64,000 nucleotides of DNA from Roseinatronobacter alkalisoli (GTDB taxonomy: Bacteria; Pseudomonadota; Alphaproteobacteria; Rhodobacterales; Rhodobacteraceae): contig NZ_JAQZSM010000003.1 of the NCBI RefSeq assembly GCF_028745735.1, positions 124,001 through 188,000 of the forward strand, in the 5' to 3' direction. Positions 7,922 to 16,779 of this stretch are shown here, one piece after another. The position numbers and the translations under genes are program-made. Under the pieces are notes generated by a model. The model did no database searches. It had not been told where the DNA came from and worked only from the letters and a program-made list of their open reading frames with translations. Each line of letters begins with the position of its first letter. The stretch's first letter is position 1.

Positions 7922-8764
7922 TTAGCGATTGGCGATGCCCCACATCGCGAACAGATATTTGCGCACTGCGAAGATGAAGATCAGCGCAGGCATGACCAGC
8001 GCCGCGCCGCCCGCAAATTTCAGCGGCAACGGCGAGACATTCAGCGATTGCAGCAGAAACGCCGTCAGCGTGCGGTTCTCAATCGTCAGCACGGCTGCGG
8101 CGAAAACCTCATTCCAGGAAATAACAAAAGCAAAGACCGCGCTGGCCGCAATACCGGGCAAGGCCAGCGGCAGTACCACCTTGACGAAAGCCTGCAGCCG
8201 GGTGCAGCCCAATGTCCATGCGGCCTCTTCCAATTCCACCGGAATGCCGGAAAACAGCGAAAAGGTAATCAACACCGCAAAGGGCAGCGCCAGCATCGCA
8301 TGCACCAGTGCCAGCCCCAGCACCGTGTCATCCAGCCCTGTGCGGATGAACATCACCGCCAGCGGCAGCGCCAGAAGCGGCAAAGGGAAAGCGCGCGTCA
8401 TGATGACCAGCACGCGAAAGAATTCCTTGCCGGGAAATTCGAACCGCGACAGCGCATATCCTGCCGGTGCCCCCATGGCGATGGAGAGGATCATTGTCAG
8501 CACTGCCACCTTGACCGAATTCCAAAGCGCCTGCGTGACGCCCTGAAACTGCAAGAAGAACTGGATCGACGCCAAGTCGAAACCGGGCCACATCCGTTTG
8601 GGAAACCCCGTCACCTCGGACGGGGCTGAAAGTGCATTGACGAACAGGAACCAGATGGGCACCAGCACCCACAGCACCAGCAGCGCAATACCCGCCTGAA
8701 ACAGGAATCGGCCCGCGCGCCGTGCCTCAAGCTGTGGGGGTGCGGGGGGTGATGTATCATTCAT
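7922..8764 (-). CDS. Sugar ABC transporter permease, MalG type
   Basis: This is an inner-membrane subunit of 280 residues with six predicted spans. The EAA loop that contacts the ATPase is visible as EEAAWTLGCTRLQAFVKVVLPLALPG. The start ATG at 8764 gives MNDTSPPAPP and overlaps the stop of the preceding permease gene by ATGA; the open frame continues upstream to 8887 but that part is shadow. The short arginine-rich N-terminus before the first span (about 22-43) is typical of MalG-type partners. It works with the permease, ATPase and binding protein of the same operon. Confidence 0.93.
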   Translation of the reverse strand: MNDTSPPAPPQLEARRAGRFLFQAGIALLVLWVLVPIWFLFVNALSAPSEVTGFPKRMWPGFDLASIQFFLQFQGVTQALWNSVKVAVLTMILSIAMGAPAGYALSRFEFPGKEFFRVLVIMTRAFPLPLLALPLAVMFIRTGLDDTVLGLALVHAMLALPFAVLITFSLFSGIPVELEEAAWTLGCTRLQAFVKVVLPLALPGIAASAVFAFVISWNEVFAAAVLTIENRTLTAFLLQSLNVSPLPLKFAGGAALVMPALIFIFAVRKYLFAMWGIANR

Positions 8765-9633
8765 ATCCGCGCTCCTTTCGGGACATGCAGCAAGCGCAGC
8801 ACCACCAGCGAAAACGCCACCGACAGCCCAAGGATGACCATCGCATAGGCTGCAGCCACGCCCCGGTCCTGAAGCTGGAACTGCCATTGGAATGTTTCGC
8901 CCATCAACACAGGCAAACTCGTGCCCCCCAGTGCCATGACCACGGCGAACACCTCGAATGCCATCAGGATCCGCAGGATCAGCGCGGTCTGCAGGCTGGG
9001 GCGCAGCAGCGGCAGGGTCACGCGGGTGAAGCGCTGCCAGCGCGATGCGCCGAACACTTCGGCCGCTTCACTGTATTCCTTCGGAATCAACCCCATGCCC
9101 GCGACGATGATCACCATCATGATGGCGGTTGCGCGCCATATCTCTGCCAGGCAGACCGCCAGAAAAATGACCCACATGTTCTGATAGCCCAGATACAGCG
9201 TCGGGCGGTCGATCACGCCAAAACTGTGCAGAATGGAGTTCAGGAACCCCGATTGTTCAAATATCGCCAGCCAGATCAGCCCTGCCGCCAGATCGGAAAT
9301 CCCCAGCGGAATGGCAAAAATATACAAAAGCCCCGAGCGCCCGGTTTTCAGCTTCTGCACCACCGATGCCATGGTCAGCGCCATGATCAGTTGCACCGGC
9401 ACCACAATGGCGGTCAGCCAGATCGTGTTCCAGAAGGCCGGGGCGAATTTCCAATGCCCGGTCATGCGAGTGAAGTTGTCGGTCGTCCATTCACCGCCGC
9501 GCGTCAGGCTTTCAACCACAACCAGCCCGAACGGATAGAAGAAGAACACCAGCAAAAACAACGATGCAGGCAGCAGCAGCAGATAGGGCAAGGCTCGTGG
9601 CATCTTCGCCTCCTTGTTCAGCGGGCCGCCCAC
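8761..9633 (-). CDS. Sugar ABC transporter permease, MalF/UgpA type
   Basis: This is an inner-membrane subunit of 290 residues with six predicted spans, beginning near residue 14 (PYLLLLPASLFLLVFFFYP). The EAA loop reads EYSEAAEVFGASRWQRFTRV and is followed by TLPLLRPSLQTA. Motifs and order (binding protein, MalF-like, MalG-like, ATPase) match the carbohydrate uptake transporter-1 family. GGCGAAG and a GGAGG-like stretch (reverse of cctcc at 9610-9614) lie just before the ATG. It is separated from the binding-protein gene by 88 bases that hold a strong hairpin. Confidence 0.92.
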   Translation of the reverse strand: MGGPLNKEAKMPRALPYLLLLPASLFLLVFFFYPFGLVVVESLTRGGEWTTDNFTRMTGHWKFAPAFWNTIWLTAIVVPVQLIMALTMASVVQKLKTGRSGLLYIFAIPLGISDLAAGLIWLAIFEQSGFLNSILHSFGVIDRPTLYLGYQNMWVIFLAVCLAEIWRATAIMMVIIVAGMGLIPKEYSEAAEVFGASRWQRFTRVTLPLLRPSLQTALILRILMAFEVFAVVMALGGTSLPVLMGETFQWQFQLQDRGVAAAYAMVILGLSVAFSLVVLRLLHVPKGARI

Positions 9634-9673
9634 AGGCCCCGCTTCATCTTGGCGGAATTACGCGCCGGGGAAA

Positions 9674-9693
9674 CCCGGCCCGCATGGGCCGGG
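9674..9693 (-). terminator. Intra-operon hairpin after the binding-protein gene
   Basis: CCCGGCCC (9674-9681) and GGGCCGGG (9686-9693) form a perfect 8-bp GC stem with a 4-base loop, about 30 bases after the binding-protein stop and before the permease gene. Hairpins here commonly protect the upstream message or reduce read-through, so that binding protein exceeds membrane subunits. Confidence 0.55.
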
Positions 9694-9721
9694 CGGGGGC
9701 GGCAGCCCCTTTCGGATCAGC

Positions 9722-10981
9722 CTAGTTCACAGGGCAAGGACCATCGGATGCCGCATCAGGCGCCCAGCAGGGTGCGCCAGCTTCCTCCAGGATGCGGCGC
9801 AAGGCATCGGCCTGATCATCCAGAACGGCGCGCACCGGCTGGCGGGCCAGAACAATGCGTTCAAACGTGTCGTTATAGACCTGATTGAACTGCCCGCCCA
9901 GATCACCCAGACCCACGGGCAGAAGTGCGGGCAAGGCATCTTCAGCGCCCGACATGGCCGCGATGGCCGCACCAGCCGCCTGCACCGATGGCGGCATGTC
10001 ATCTGGGAAATCCACATCGATGACGGGGAAGAAATTGGTCGCCCGCAACGTGGCGATCTGGGTTTCAGGCGCAAGCATATACCCGATCAGTTCCATCGCC
10101 GCATCCTTGTCCGATGCAGTTTCCGGCACGGCCATCCCGGCCAGAACCGGCATGAATGCCCGCCCCGCCGGACCTGATGGCGCGGGAAAGGCCACGAAAT
10201 CATCCGGTTGCTGGTTGAACGCATCGGCCAACCGCGCGGTGTGATCGAACACCACCCAGGCGTCGCCGGAAATCAGCTGTTCCTGCATGAAGCTGTAATT
10301 GGTGGAAGCGGGGTTTGTATGCTCCCACAGTTCCAGAAACGCATTCCAGGCCTGTTCTGCGTCGTCAGAGCGGAATTCCGTCACCATGGACCCGGTATAG
10401 GCCGGCAGCAGATATCCCTGAAAGAAACGGTGCTTCAATCCTTGCGGCCCCGCCGGGAACCCGAAGCGCGGCTGGCCCGTGGCATCATGCATATTGGCGG
10501 CCCAGGCGATCAGGTCATCATAGCTCAGCGCCATCAGATCCGCGCCGTCGGGCAGGTATTCCAGCGCGTCGGTATGCGCGGCCATGACATAGGTGGCCTG
10601 CATCCAGGGGATGTATTTCTGGTCATCCGTGCCCAGTTTGCCAAGTTCCATGAAACCCGGCGACACAGCGCTTGCATCCACCCCTGACAGGTCGGTCAGA
10701 TTGCCCGCAAGCGGGGTGAAATCGCCATGCAATGCGCCAAGAACCCCGATACTGCCACTGCCCGCGCCCAGTTCCGCCTGAATGCGTGTCAGCCATGGGC
10801 CGGGATCTGCAGGCTGGAACGACACGCCGCCCCCGAACCCGGACAGAACCTGTTCGCGCATGGCCTGGGTTTCTTCAATCGGTGTCGCCTGACTGGACCA
10901 GAACAAGGTTTCAGCAATGGCGTTTGTTGAAATTAAAGCGCTTGCAGTGATAAGTAAGCTTAGTTTCAGTCTGGTTTTCAT
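9722..10981 (-). CDS. Periplasmic sugar-binding protein of ABC transporter
   Basis: This 419-residue family 1 extracellular solute-binding protein has a signal peptide (MKTRLKLSLLITASALISTN-AIA, likely cut after AIA at about 23). The mature protein begins ETLFWSSQATPIEETQAMREQVL and continues with the aromatic-rich sequence typical of carbohydrate binders (PGPWLTRIQAEL, KYIPWMQATYVM). Two cysteines near the C-terminus (CWAPDAASDGPC) may form a disulfide. It captures the substrate for the permeases encoded downstream. The ligand is not evident from sequence. A putative LacI operator word overlaps its signal-peptide codons. Confidence 0.9.
   Translation of the reverse strand: MKTRLKLSLLITASALISTNAIAETLFWSSQATPIEETQAMREQVLSGFGGGVSFQPADPGPWLTRIQAELGAGSGSIGVLGALHGDFTPLAGNLTDLSGVDASAVSPGFMELGKLGTDDQKYIPWMQATYVMAAHTDALEYLPDGADLMALSYDDLIAWAANMHDATGQPRFGFPAGPQGLKHRFFQGYLLPAYTGSMVTEFRSDDAEQAWNAFLELWEHTNPASTNYSFMQEQLISGDAWVVFDHTARLADAFNQQPDDFVAFPAPSGPAGRAFMPVLAGMAVPETASDKDAAMELIGYMLAPETQIATLRATNFFPVIDVDFPDDMPPSVQAAGAAIAAMSGAEDALPALLPVGLGDLGGQFNQVYNDTFERIVLARQPVRAVLDDQADALRRILEEAGAPCWAPDAASDGPCPVN
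10933..10946. promoter_or_regulatory. Putative LacI-type operator inside the binding-protein gene
   Basis: TTAAAGCGCTTGCA lies within codons of the signal peptide of the binding protein. Its reverse complement recurs exactly at 12101-12114, upstream of the LacI gene. The central AAGCGCTT is a perfect palindrome of the type bound by LacI-family proteins. Its place 35-49 bases into the coding region would suit a roadblock operator. Confidence 0.45.
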
Positions 10982-11016
10982 GGTCTTTCCTCCCTTATTG
11001 GTCTTTGGTTGCGCGG

Positions 11017-12057
11017 TCAGCCCGTGGTGACAGGGGCAACCCCATGCGTGCCCCGCAACACCAGTTGCGGGCGCAGCAGCCGCTGTTCATGCGGGGCTTT
11101 GGGCGTGTTGATCCGCACCAGCAGCATTTCAGCAAGTTGCGTGGCGCTGTCGGCAATACAGGCGTCAAACGTTGTCAGCCCCGGTGACACATGCGCCGCA
11201 GCGGGAATATTGTCGAAACCGATGATCGACAGGTCATCAGGCACCGCAAGCCCCTGTTTTTGCGCCTCAGTCATCAGTTCCAATGCAAGCCCGTCGGCAA
11301 TGGCCAGCACCGCAGTCGGCCGGTCAGGCCCGGCAAGGATACCGGCAATGGCCTGCGCGCGGGTGTCCGCGTCATAGCGTGCGCAGGACACATGCCGCAA
11401 TGTCAGCGTGGGGTCGCCATTCGCCGCATAGGCCTTGCGCAAACCCGCCTCGCGCTTCTGGCGGAAGGTCAGCGGGTCATCAAGGCTCAGCAAGCCGAAC
11501 CGGCGGTGGCCAGCCTGATACAGCAGTTCAAACGCTTCCGCGAAGGCGGCTTCACCATCGGTATCCAGCCAGCTATAGCCCATTTCATCATGTTCCAGCC
11601 GACCATGGGTGACAAATGGCACGCCATGGTCCTGCAACAGCGCGATACGGGTGTCGGCGCATTCGATCCGGCTGACGACCATGCCATCCACGCGACCAGA
11701 TGTAATCAGGCTTTCCAGATGGCGTTGTTCCGACCCGTCGCGCGGCACCGCCGACAGAAGCAATTCCACATTCTTGGCGCTGAAACCTTCGGTCAGGGCA
11801 CTGACAAATTCACCAAGGAACGGGTCTGCAAGCCCGCGCCCCCGCATGGGCAACAAAAACCCCGCGAACCCGGTCTTGCCAGAGGCCAGCGCCTGCGCTG
11901 TGCGGTTTGGAACATAGCCCAGGTCCTGCGCGGCTTTTGCCACACGTTCGCGCGTCTTCAGCGCGATCTGTTCATGCTGCGCCAAGGCCCGCGATACAGT
12001 CGCAGGCGACAGCCCCAGATGGCGCGCAAGATCTGACAATGTGCGGGTTTTGGTCAC
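11017..12057 (-). CDS. LacI-family transcriptional regulator of the sugar operon
   Basis: This is a 346-residue repressor. The start is taken as the GTG at 12057 because GGAGGG lies just before it; the frame extends to 12105 without support. The helix-turn-helix TLSDLARHLGLSPATVSRALA is at the N-terminus, followed by the hinge helix (PNRTAQALASGKTG) and a periplasmic-binding-protein-like ligand domain (PTAVLAIADGLALELM, SIIGFDNIPAAAHVSPGLTT). It precedes the transporter operon on the same strand with 35 bases between, so it may be co-transcribed or drive from its own promoter. The likely effector is the imported sugar or a product of the glycosidase. Confidence 0.92.
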   Translation of the reverse strand: MTKTRTLSDLARHLGLSPATVSRALAQHEQIALKTRERVAKAAQDLGYVPNRTAQALASGKTGFAGFLLPMRGRGLADPFLGEFVSALTEGFSAKNVELLLSAVPRDGSEQRHLESLITSGRVDGMVVSRIECADTRIALLQDHGVPFVTHGRLEHDEMGYSWLDTDGEAAFAEAFELLYQAGHRRFGLLSLDDPLTFRQKREAGLRKAYAANGDPTLTLRHVSCARYDADTRAQAIAGILAGPDRPTAVLAIADGLALELMTEAQKQGLAVPDDLSIIGFDNIPAAAHVSPGLTTFDACIADSATQLAEMLLVRINTPKAPHEQRLLRPQLVLRGTHGVAPVTTG

Positions 12058-12078
12058 GATTCCCTCCGTGATCCTTGA

Positions 12079-12114
12079 TTTAAAGCGCATTAAATCAAAA
12101 TGCAAGCGCTTTAA
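12079..12114. promoter_or_regulatory. Two putative LacI-type operators upstream of the regulator gene
   Basis: TTTAAAGCGCATTAAA (12079-12094) and TGCAAGCGCTTTAA (12101-12114) share the AAAGCGC core and lie 22-57 bases upstream of the GTG start of the LacI gene. The second word also occurs in the binding-protein gene. This local AT-rich patch in a GC-rich genome fits a promoter with autoregulation. Confidence 0.5.
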
Positions 12115-12147
12115 ATTTTATCCGGGCGCGACCCGACCCCGCGCATG

Positions 12148-12474
12148 TCAGTCCATGTCATCCAGCATCACACGCCCGCGCGCGTCCTCAACCTCGATCA
12201 CCCACAGGTCGGGGTCAAAACTGCGCTGGCGGGCAATCGCGTCATCAACGCTGGCTTCCGGCCCTTCGGTCAGAACCTGCCAGACCCGCGCGCCGCTGGT
12301 CAGGTCGAACCCGCGCTGATAGGCACGCGCGGTCCCATCCATCAGCGCCAGCTTTACCAGAACTGCGCCCGCCGTGTCGTCGCCACGGGAAATGACATAG
12401 GCCGGGATTCCGTCAATCTGCAGCCGCCGCAAATAGGCCGACACCCAGATTCCGGTTGCCAGCCGCGCTATCAT
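12148..12474 (-). CDS. DUF1491 family protein
   Basis: This is a 108-residue protein of unknown function. Family-typical stretches are IWVSAYLRRLQIDGIPAYVISRGD, GAVLVKLALMDG and the acidic C-terminus DPDLWVIEVEDARGR. It is soluble, with no signal or membrane segment. DUF1491 genes regularly sit next to era in alphaproteobacteria, as here, where the start codon overlaps the era stop by ATGA. Translational coupling suggests a link to ribosome assembly or to its regulation, but this is only contextual. Confidence 0.85.
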   Translation of the reverse strand: MIARLATGIWVSAYLRRLQIDGIPAYVISRGDDTAGAVLVKLALMDGTARAYQRGFDLTSGARVWQVLTEGPEASVDDAIARQRSFDPDLWVIEVEDARGRVMLDDMD

Positions 12475-13406
12475 GCGTTGCCGTCGCGGAAATCCAGACC
12501 CATTTCGGAATAGCGCGCGGCCTCTTCGAGCCAGTTTTCGCGCACTTTCACTTGCAGGAACAAATGCACCGGGCGGCCCAGAAAATCTGCGATTTCGGCG
12601 CGGGCGGCTTGCGAAATGGACTTGATCGTTTCGCCCTTGTTGCCAAGGACAATGCCCTTATGCCCATCGCGGATGACATAGATGATCTGGTCAATGCGCA
12701 CTGACCCGTCCTTGCGTTCCTGCCACATTTCGGTTTCGACCGTTAGTTGATAAGGCAGTTCTTCATGCAGGCGCAGGGTCAGTTTTTCGCGCGTCATTTC
12801 AGCGGCAATCATGCGCATCGGCAGGTCCGCGATCTGGTCTTCGGGGTATAGCCACGGCCCTTCGGGCAGGGTTTGCGCCAGCCATTGCCGCAGGTCATCC
12901 ACGCCATGCCCGCGTTCGGCGGAAATCATGAAGGTCTGCGCAAACGGATAGGCTGCATTCAGTTTTTCTGACAGTGCCAGCAGCACTTCGGCCTTGACGC
13001 GGTCAATCTTGTTGATGGCCAACGCAACCGTCTGTTTGGGGGAAATCCGGTCTTTCAGCGCGTCGAGGATGGCTTGTGTGCCATCGGTCAGGCCGCGATG
13101 GGCCTCGACCAGCAGAACCACGATATCGGCATCTGCAGCCCCCCCCCATGCGGCGGCAACCATGGCGCGGTCCAGCCTGCGGCGTGGGCGGAACAGGCCG
13201 GGCGTGTCCACGAATACCAACTGCGCCGCCCCTTCCATCGCGACACCGCGAATGCGGGTACGGGTGGTCTGCACCTTATGGGTCACAATGCTGACCTTGG
13301 CGCCCACCATGCGGTTTGTCAGGGTGGATTTGCCCGCATTGGGTTCCCCGATCAGGGCAATGAACCCGGCACGGGTCGGGGTGTCGGTCATGGGGGTATC
13401 GGTCAT
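12471..13406 (-). CDS. era: GTPase Era
   Basis: This 311-residue GTPase is needed for maturation of the small ribosomal subunit; it binds the 3' end of 16S rRNA. The G domain shows G1 GEPNAGKST (20-28), G3 DTPGLF, G4 NKID and G5 SAERG. The C-terminal KH domain holds [21 protein letters not shown]. The start overlaps the rnc stop by ATGA; a second ATG five codons on (MTDTP repeated) is possible. The order rnc-era is conserved across bacteria. Confidence 0.97.
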   Translation of the reverse strand: MTDTPMTDTPTRAGFIALIGEPNAGKSTLTNRMVGAKVSIVTHKVQTTRTRIRGVAMEGAAQLVFVDTPGLFRPRRRLDRAMVAAAWGGAADADIVVLLVEAHRGLTDGTQAILDALKDRISPKQTVALAINKIDRVKAEVLLALSEKLNAAYPFAQTFMISAERGHGVDDLRQWLAQTLPEGPWLYPEDQIADLPMRMIAAEMTREKLTLRLHEELPYQLTVETEMWQERKDGSVRIDQIIYVIRDGHKGIVLGNKGETIKSISQAARAEIADFLGRPVHLFLQVKVRENWLEEAARYSEMGLDFRDGNA

Positions 13407-14089
13407 ATCTGGCCCTCCAGCCGGTCAAGAAGCAGTTGCGCGGCTTTTTGCTCTGCCTGCCGTTTGGAACCGGCGCTGGCCTGCGCGCAAATACCGTCTG
13501 ACAGTTGCACTTCAATTGTAAACACCGGCGCATGGGGTGGGCCGCTGCGGTCGCGTTCCACATATACAGGGGGCGTCTGCCCGCGCGCCTGCGCCCATTC
13601 CTGTAACGCGGTCTTCGCGTCGCGGGCGTCTTCCTTGACTGTTGCAATGCGTGTGCCCCAAAGCCGCAGCACCATCTCGCGGGCCGCATCGAAGCCGGCA
13701 TCCAGATAGACCGCCGCAATCACGGCTTCCATTGCATCCGCAAGCAGCGCGTCCTTGCGCCGTCCGCCCGACAACATTTCCGAACGTCCCAGCTTCAGCA
13801 CTTCGCCCAGATCAATGCTGCGGGCCATATCGGCGCAAGATTCCTTGCGCACAAGCGCATTGAAGCGTGGTGCAAGCTGGCCTTCGCTGGCGGCTTCATC
13901 GGCGCGCAACAAGGCTTCGGCCATGACCAGGCCCAGCACACGGTCGCCCAGAAATTCCAGCCGCTGGTTGTCAGGCCGTGTGGGCGACGAAATGGACGGG
14001 TGCGTCAGCGCCCGGCGCAGCAGTTCGGGATTCGAGAATTCATGCCCGATCCGGATGGAGAAGGCACGCAATTCCCTGGACAACGTCAC
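13403..14089 (-). CDS. rnc: Ribonuclease III
   Basis: This is a 228-residue double-strand-specific endoribonuclease that processes rRNA precursors and structured mRNAs. The nuclease domain has the signature [13 protein letters not shown] (41-53) and the second acidic cluster [17 protein letters not shown]-terminal dsRNA-binding domain follows (about 155-225), with [10 protein letters not shown] and [19 protein letters not shown]. It overlaps lepB upstream and era downstream by 4 bases each, so the three are translationally coupled. Confidence 0.97.
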   Translation of the reverse strand: MTLSRELRAFSIRIGHEFSNPELLRRALTHPSISSPTRPDNQRLEFLGDRVLGLVMAEALLRADEAASEGQLAPRFNALVRKESCADMARSIDLGEVLKLGRSEMLSGGRRKDALLADAMEAVIAAVYLDAGFDAAREMVLRLWGTRIATVKEDARDAKTALQEWAQARGQTPPVYVERDRSGPPHAPVFTIEVQLSDGICAQASAGSKRQAEQKAAQLLLDRLEGQI

Positions 14090-14874
14090 TGCAGCCTCGC
14101 AAAGAAGCGATCACTGCGCCATGTCCAGAAGAAGAACAGCGAGCGCCCTTCGGCGGAAAACACGACATAGCGCGCGCGCCCGATCAGATGGTCAAACGGC
14201 ACCATGCCCACCCCGCCCACGCTGCGCGGCATGCGGCTGTCCAGCGAATTGTCGCGGTTGTCGCCCATGAAGAAGAAATGCCCCTCTGGCACTGTAAATA
14301 CCGGCGTGTTATCCGCAGCCCCCCCGTCCGAGATATTCAGCACCGGATAGCTGACACCATTGGGCAGGGTTTCCATCGCGCGTGGTTTCACGCATTGCCC
14401 GCCCTGCCCCACTGGCGCATTGGCGCAACGCGGAAACTGGCCTGCACTGCCCTGCCGGTCATAAAGTTCGACATGATCACCGGCGGGTTCCTGCGGCGCG
14501 GCTTCGTCATTCAGATACAGAACGCCATCGCGCATCTGCACCCGGTCACCGGGCAGGCCGATCAGGCGCTTGATGTAATCGGCCCCTGTGCCGGGATGGC
14601 GGAACACCACGATATCACCGCGTTCGGGATCATTTGCGAACAACCGTCCGGTGAACGGGCACAGCCCGAAAGGACAGGAATGGCGCGAATAGCCATAGGC
14701 CATCTTGTTGACGAACAGGAAATCCCCGATCAGCAGTGTTTCCTTCATCGACCCTGAGGGAATCCAGAAGGGCTGAAAAAACAGGGTCCGGAACAGGGCC
14801 GCAATCACCAACGCATAAATGATGGTCTTGATATTCTCCCAAAGGCCGTCTTTCTTGCCATCAATCGCTGCCAT
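14086..14874 (-). CDS. lepB: Signal peptidase I
   Basis: This 262-residue membrane-anchored serine protease removes signal peptides on the periplasmic side. One N-terminal span ([16 protein letters not shown]) precedes box B with the catalytic serine in [12 protein letters not shown]. The catalytic lysine lies in [15 protein letters not shown], and box E is [14 protein letters not shown]. The start at 14874 ([10 protein letters not shown]) is chosen by homology to relatives; ATGs at 14883 and 14922 are alternatives. A Cys-bearing loop ([12 protein letters not shown], and [16 protein letters not shown]) sits between the Ser and Lys boxes, as in other Rhodobacterales. First gene of the lepB-rnc-era-DUF1491 operon. 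Confidence 0.94.
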   Translation of the reverse strand: MAAIDGKKDGLWENIKTIIYALVIAALFRTLFFQPFWIPSGSMKETLLIGDFLFVNKMAYGYSRHSCPFGLCPFTGRLFANDPERGDIVVFRHPGTGADYIKRLIGLPGDRVQMRDGVLYLNDEAAPQEPAGDHVELYDRQGSAGQFPRCANAPVGQGGQCVKPRAMETLPNGVSYPVLNISDGGAADNTPVFTVPEGHFFFMGDNRDNSLDSRMPRSVGGVGMVPFDHLIGRARYVVFSAEGRSLFFFWTWRSDRFFARLQ

Positions 14875-15028
14875 ACGTCCCATCCGCCTGTTGTCATTCA
14901 CTGGAAGTGTCGCGCGCTTCATGGGCGGGGGCGGGCATGAAGTCAAGCTGTCGGGCCGGTTGCAGCACATGAAAGTGACGACAGTTTCGGGGTTTTCAAG
15001 CGCGCGCGGCCTGCTTATAAGAACAGAT

Positions 15029-15106
15029 ATGTCATTGGACCAACATATCGCGGCTTTGCCGGTTCTGACCCTGCCGATGGGTCTGCTTCTTCTTAGGGGC
15101 CTCTGA
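15029..15106 (+). CDS. Leucine leader peptide upstream of leuA
   Basis: A 25-codon open frame ends 90 bases before leuA. It encodes nine leucines in 25 residues, including four in a row at codons 19-22 (CTG CTT CTT CTT, 15083-15094) and a final Leu just before TGA. CTT is otherwise rare in this GC-rich window. Its stop codon lies inside the left arm of the hairpin 15100-15137. This is the classic layout of ribosome-mediated attenuation: stalling at Leu codons when charged tRNA-Leu is scarce would block that arm. The ribosome site is weak (AAGAAC about 5 bases before the ATG). Confidence 0.75.
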   Translation: MSLDQHIAALPVLTLPMGLLLLRGL

Positions 15107-15149
15107 GCGTGTCCTGAACGGGCGCGCCGCTCAGAGGTTGCAAGCGCCC
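15100..15149 (+). promoter_or_regulatory. leuA attenuator: two mutually exclusive hairpins
   Basis: Hairpin 1 pairs CCTCTGAGCG (15100-15109) with CGCTCAGAGG (15128-15137), a perfect 10-bp stem. Hairpin 2 pairs GGGCGC (15120-15125) with GCGCCC (15144-15149). The two cross and cannot form together. The left arm of hairpin 1 overlaps the leader stop codon. Neither is followed by a T-run, so the switch may work by a factor-assisted terminator or by RNA access rather than a classical intrinsic terminator. Confidence 0.6.
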
Positions 15150-15196
15150 GGCCACCGCATCAGACAAAACAATTCTCCGTTTACAGGACTTCAAAA

Positions 15197-16762
15197 ATGA
15201 CACAAGCCGCCCCGAAGCAGGACCATGTCCTGATTTTCGACACCACATTGCGTGATGGCGAACAATCCCCCGGCGCCACCATGAGCCATACCGAAAAGCT
15301 GGAAATCGCCAGCCTTCTGGATGAAATGGGTGTCGATATCATCGAAGCGGGTTTCCCGATCGCATCCGAGGGCGACTTTCAGGCAGTCAGCGAAATTGCG
15401 AAGAATTCCCGCAATTCCGTCATATGTGGCCTGGCGCGTGCCAATCTCACCGATATCGACCGCTGCTGGGAGGCTGTGAAACATGCCGCCCGCCCACGCA
15501 TCCACACGTTTATCGGCACATCGCCGCTGCACCGTGACATTACGGCGCTGGATCAGGACGCGATGATTGCGCGCATTCATGACACAGTCAGCCATGCCCG
15601 CAATCTGTGCGATGACGTGCAATGGTCGCCCATGGACGCCACGCGCACCGAACACGATTATCTGTGCCGTGTGGTTGAAACCGCCATCAAGGCGGGCGCC
15701 ACGACCATCAACATTCCCGACACAGTGGGCTATACTTATCCGCGCGAAAGTGCAGAGCTGATTGCGATGTTGCTGGAACGGGTGCCCGGCGCGGACCAGA
15801 TTATCTTTGCCACGCACTGCCATAATGACCTTGGCATGGCGACCGCCAATTCGCTGGCCGCGGTGGAAGCGGGCGCGCGCCAGATCGAATGCACGATCAA
15901 CGGTCTGGGCGAACGCGCGGGCAACACCGCCCTGGAAGAGGTGGTCATGGCGTTGCGCGTGCGCAATGACATCCTGCCCTATCGCACCGGGATTGATACG
16001 ACCAAGATCATGGGAATTTCGCGCATGGTTGCTGCCGTGTCTGGCTTTCCTGTGCAGTTCAACAAGGCGGTTGTGGGCAAGAACGCCTTCGCGCATGAAT
16101 CGGGCATTCATCAGGACGGCATGCTGAAGAACAAGGAAACGTTTGAAATCATGCGCCCCGAAGATGTCGGTCTGGCGGCCACCAATCTGGTGATGGGCAA
16201 GCATTCGGGCCGGGCTGCGCTGCGCGCGAAACTGTCGGAACTGGGGTATGAGCTGGGCGACAACCAGTTGAAAGACGTCTTTGTGCGGTTCAAGGCATTG
16301 GCCGACCGCAAGAAGGAAGTCTATGATGACGACCTGATCGCGCTGATGGCGGAAGCCAGCCTTGCCGATGAGGACGCCTATCTGCAGATCAAGCGCCTGC
16401 GCGTGATCTGCGGCACCGAAGGGCCGCAGGAAGCGGAACTGACCCTGTCCATCGGCGGCACTGAAAAATTTGTCGATGCCACGGGTGATGGCCCTGTGGA
16501 TGCGACATTCAATGCGGTCCGGATGCTGTTCCCGCATGATGCGCGGCTGGAACTCTATCAGGTGCATGCTGTGACCGAAGGCACCGATGCGCAGGCCACT
16601 GTCAGCGTTCGTCTGACGCTGGACGGAATCGTGTTTTCGGGGCAGTCATCGGACACGGATACGGTCGTGGCGTCTGCCAAGGCCTATGTGAACGCGCTGA
16701 ACCGCATGGTTCTGCATTCTCATCGCGGCAATCTGTCCGCCCTGATGAGCAGCGCAAGCTGA
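15197..16762 (+). CDS. leuA: 2-isopropylmalate synthase
   Basis: This 521-residue enzyme condenses acetyl-CoA with 2-oxoisovalerate, the first committed step of leucine synthesis. The catalytic TIM barrel starts with FDTTLRDGEQSPG (14-26), and the metal-binding HCHNDLG is visible. A helical linker with FAHESGIHQDGMLKN follows. The C-terminal third (about 390-515) is the leucine-binding allosteric domain that gives feedback inhibition. AGGA precedes the ATG by about 10 bases. A leucine-rich leader and alternative hairpins upstream indicate attenuation as a second level of control. Confidence 0.97.
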   Translation: MTQAAPKQDHVLIFDTTLRDGEQSPGATMSHTEKLEIASLLDEMGVDIIEAGFPIASEGDFQAVSEIAKNSRNSVICGLARANLTDIDRCWEAVKHAARPRIHTFIGTSPLHRDITALDQDAMIARIHDTVSHARNLCDDVQWSPMDATRTEHDYLCRVVETAIKAGATTINIPDTVGYTYPRESAELIAMLLERVPGADQIIFATHCHNDLGMATANSLAAVEAGARQIECTINGLGERAGNTALEEVVMALRVRNDILPYRTGIDTTKIMGISRMVAAVSGFPVQFNKAVVGKNAFAHESGIHQDGMLKNKETFEIMRPEDVGLAATNLVMGKHSGRAALRAKLSELGYELGDNQLKDVFVRFKALADRKKEVYDDDLIALMAEASLADEDAYLQIKRLRVICGTEGPQEAELTLSIGGTEKFVDATGDGPVDATFNAVRMLFPHDARLELYQVHAVTEGTDAQATVSVRLTLDGIVFSGQSSDTDTVVASAKAYVNALNRMVLHSHRGNLSALMSSAS

Positions 16763-16779
16763 CGCGCCAGCCTGTGACC

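Noticed and set aside
15191-16567. 458-codon open frame on the minus strand
   Set aside because: It lies wholly against leuA; its residues (many His, Arg, Gly) have no family pattern.
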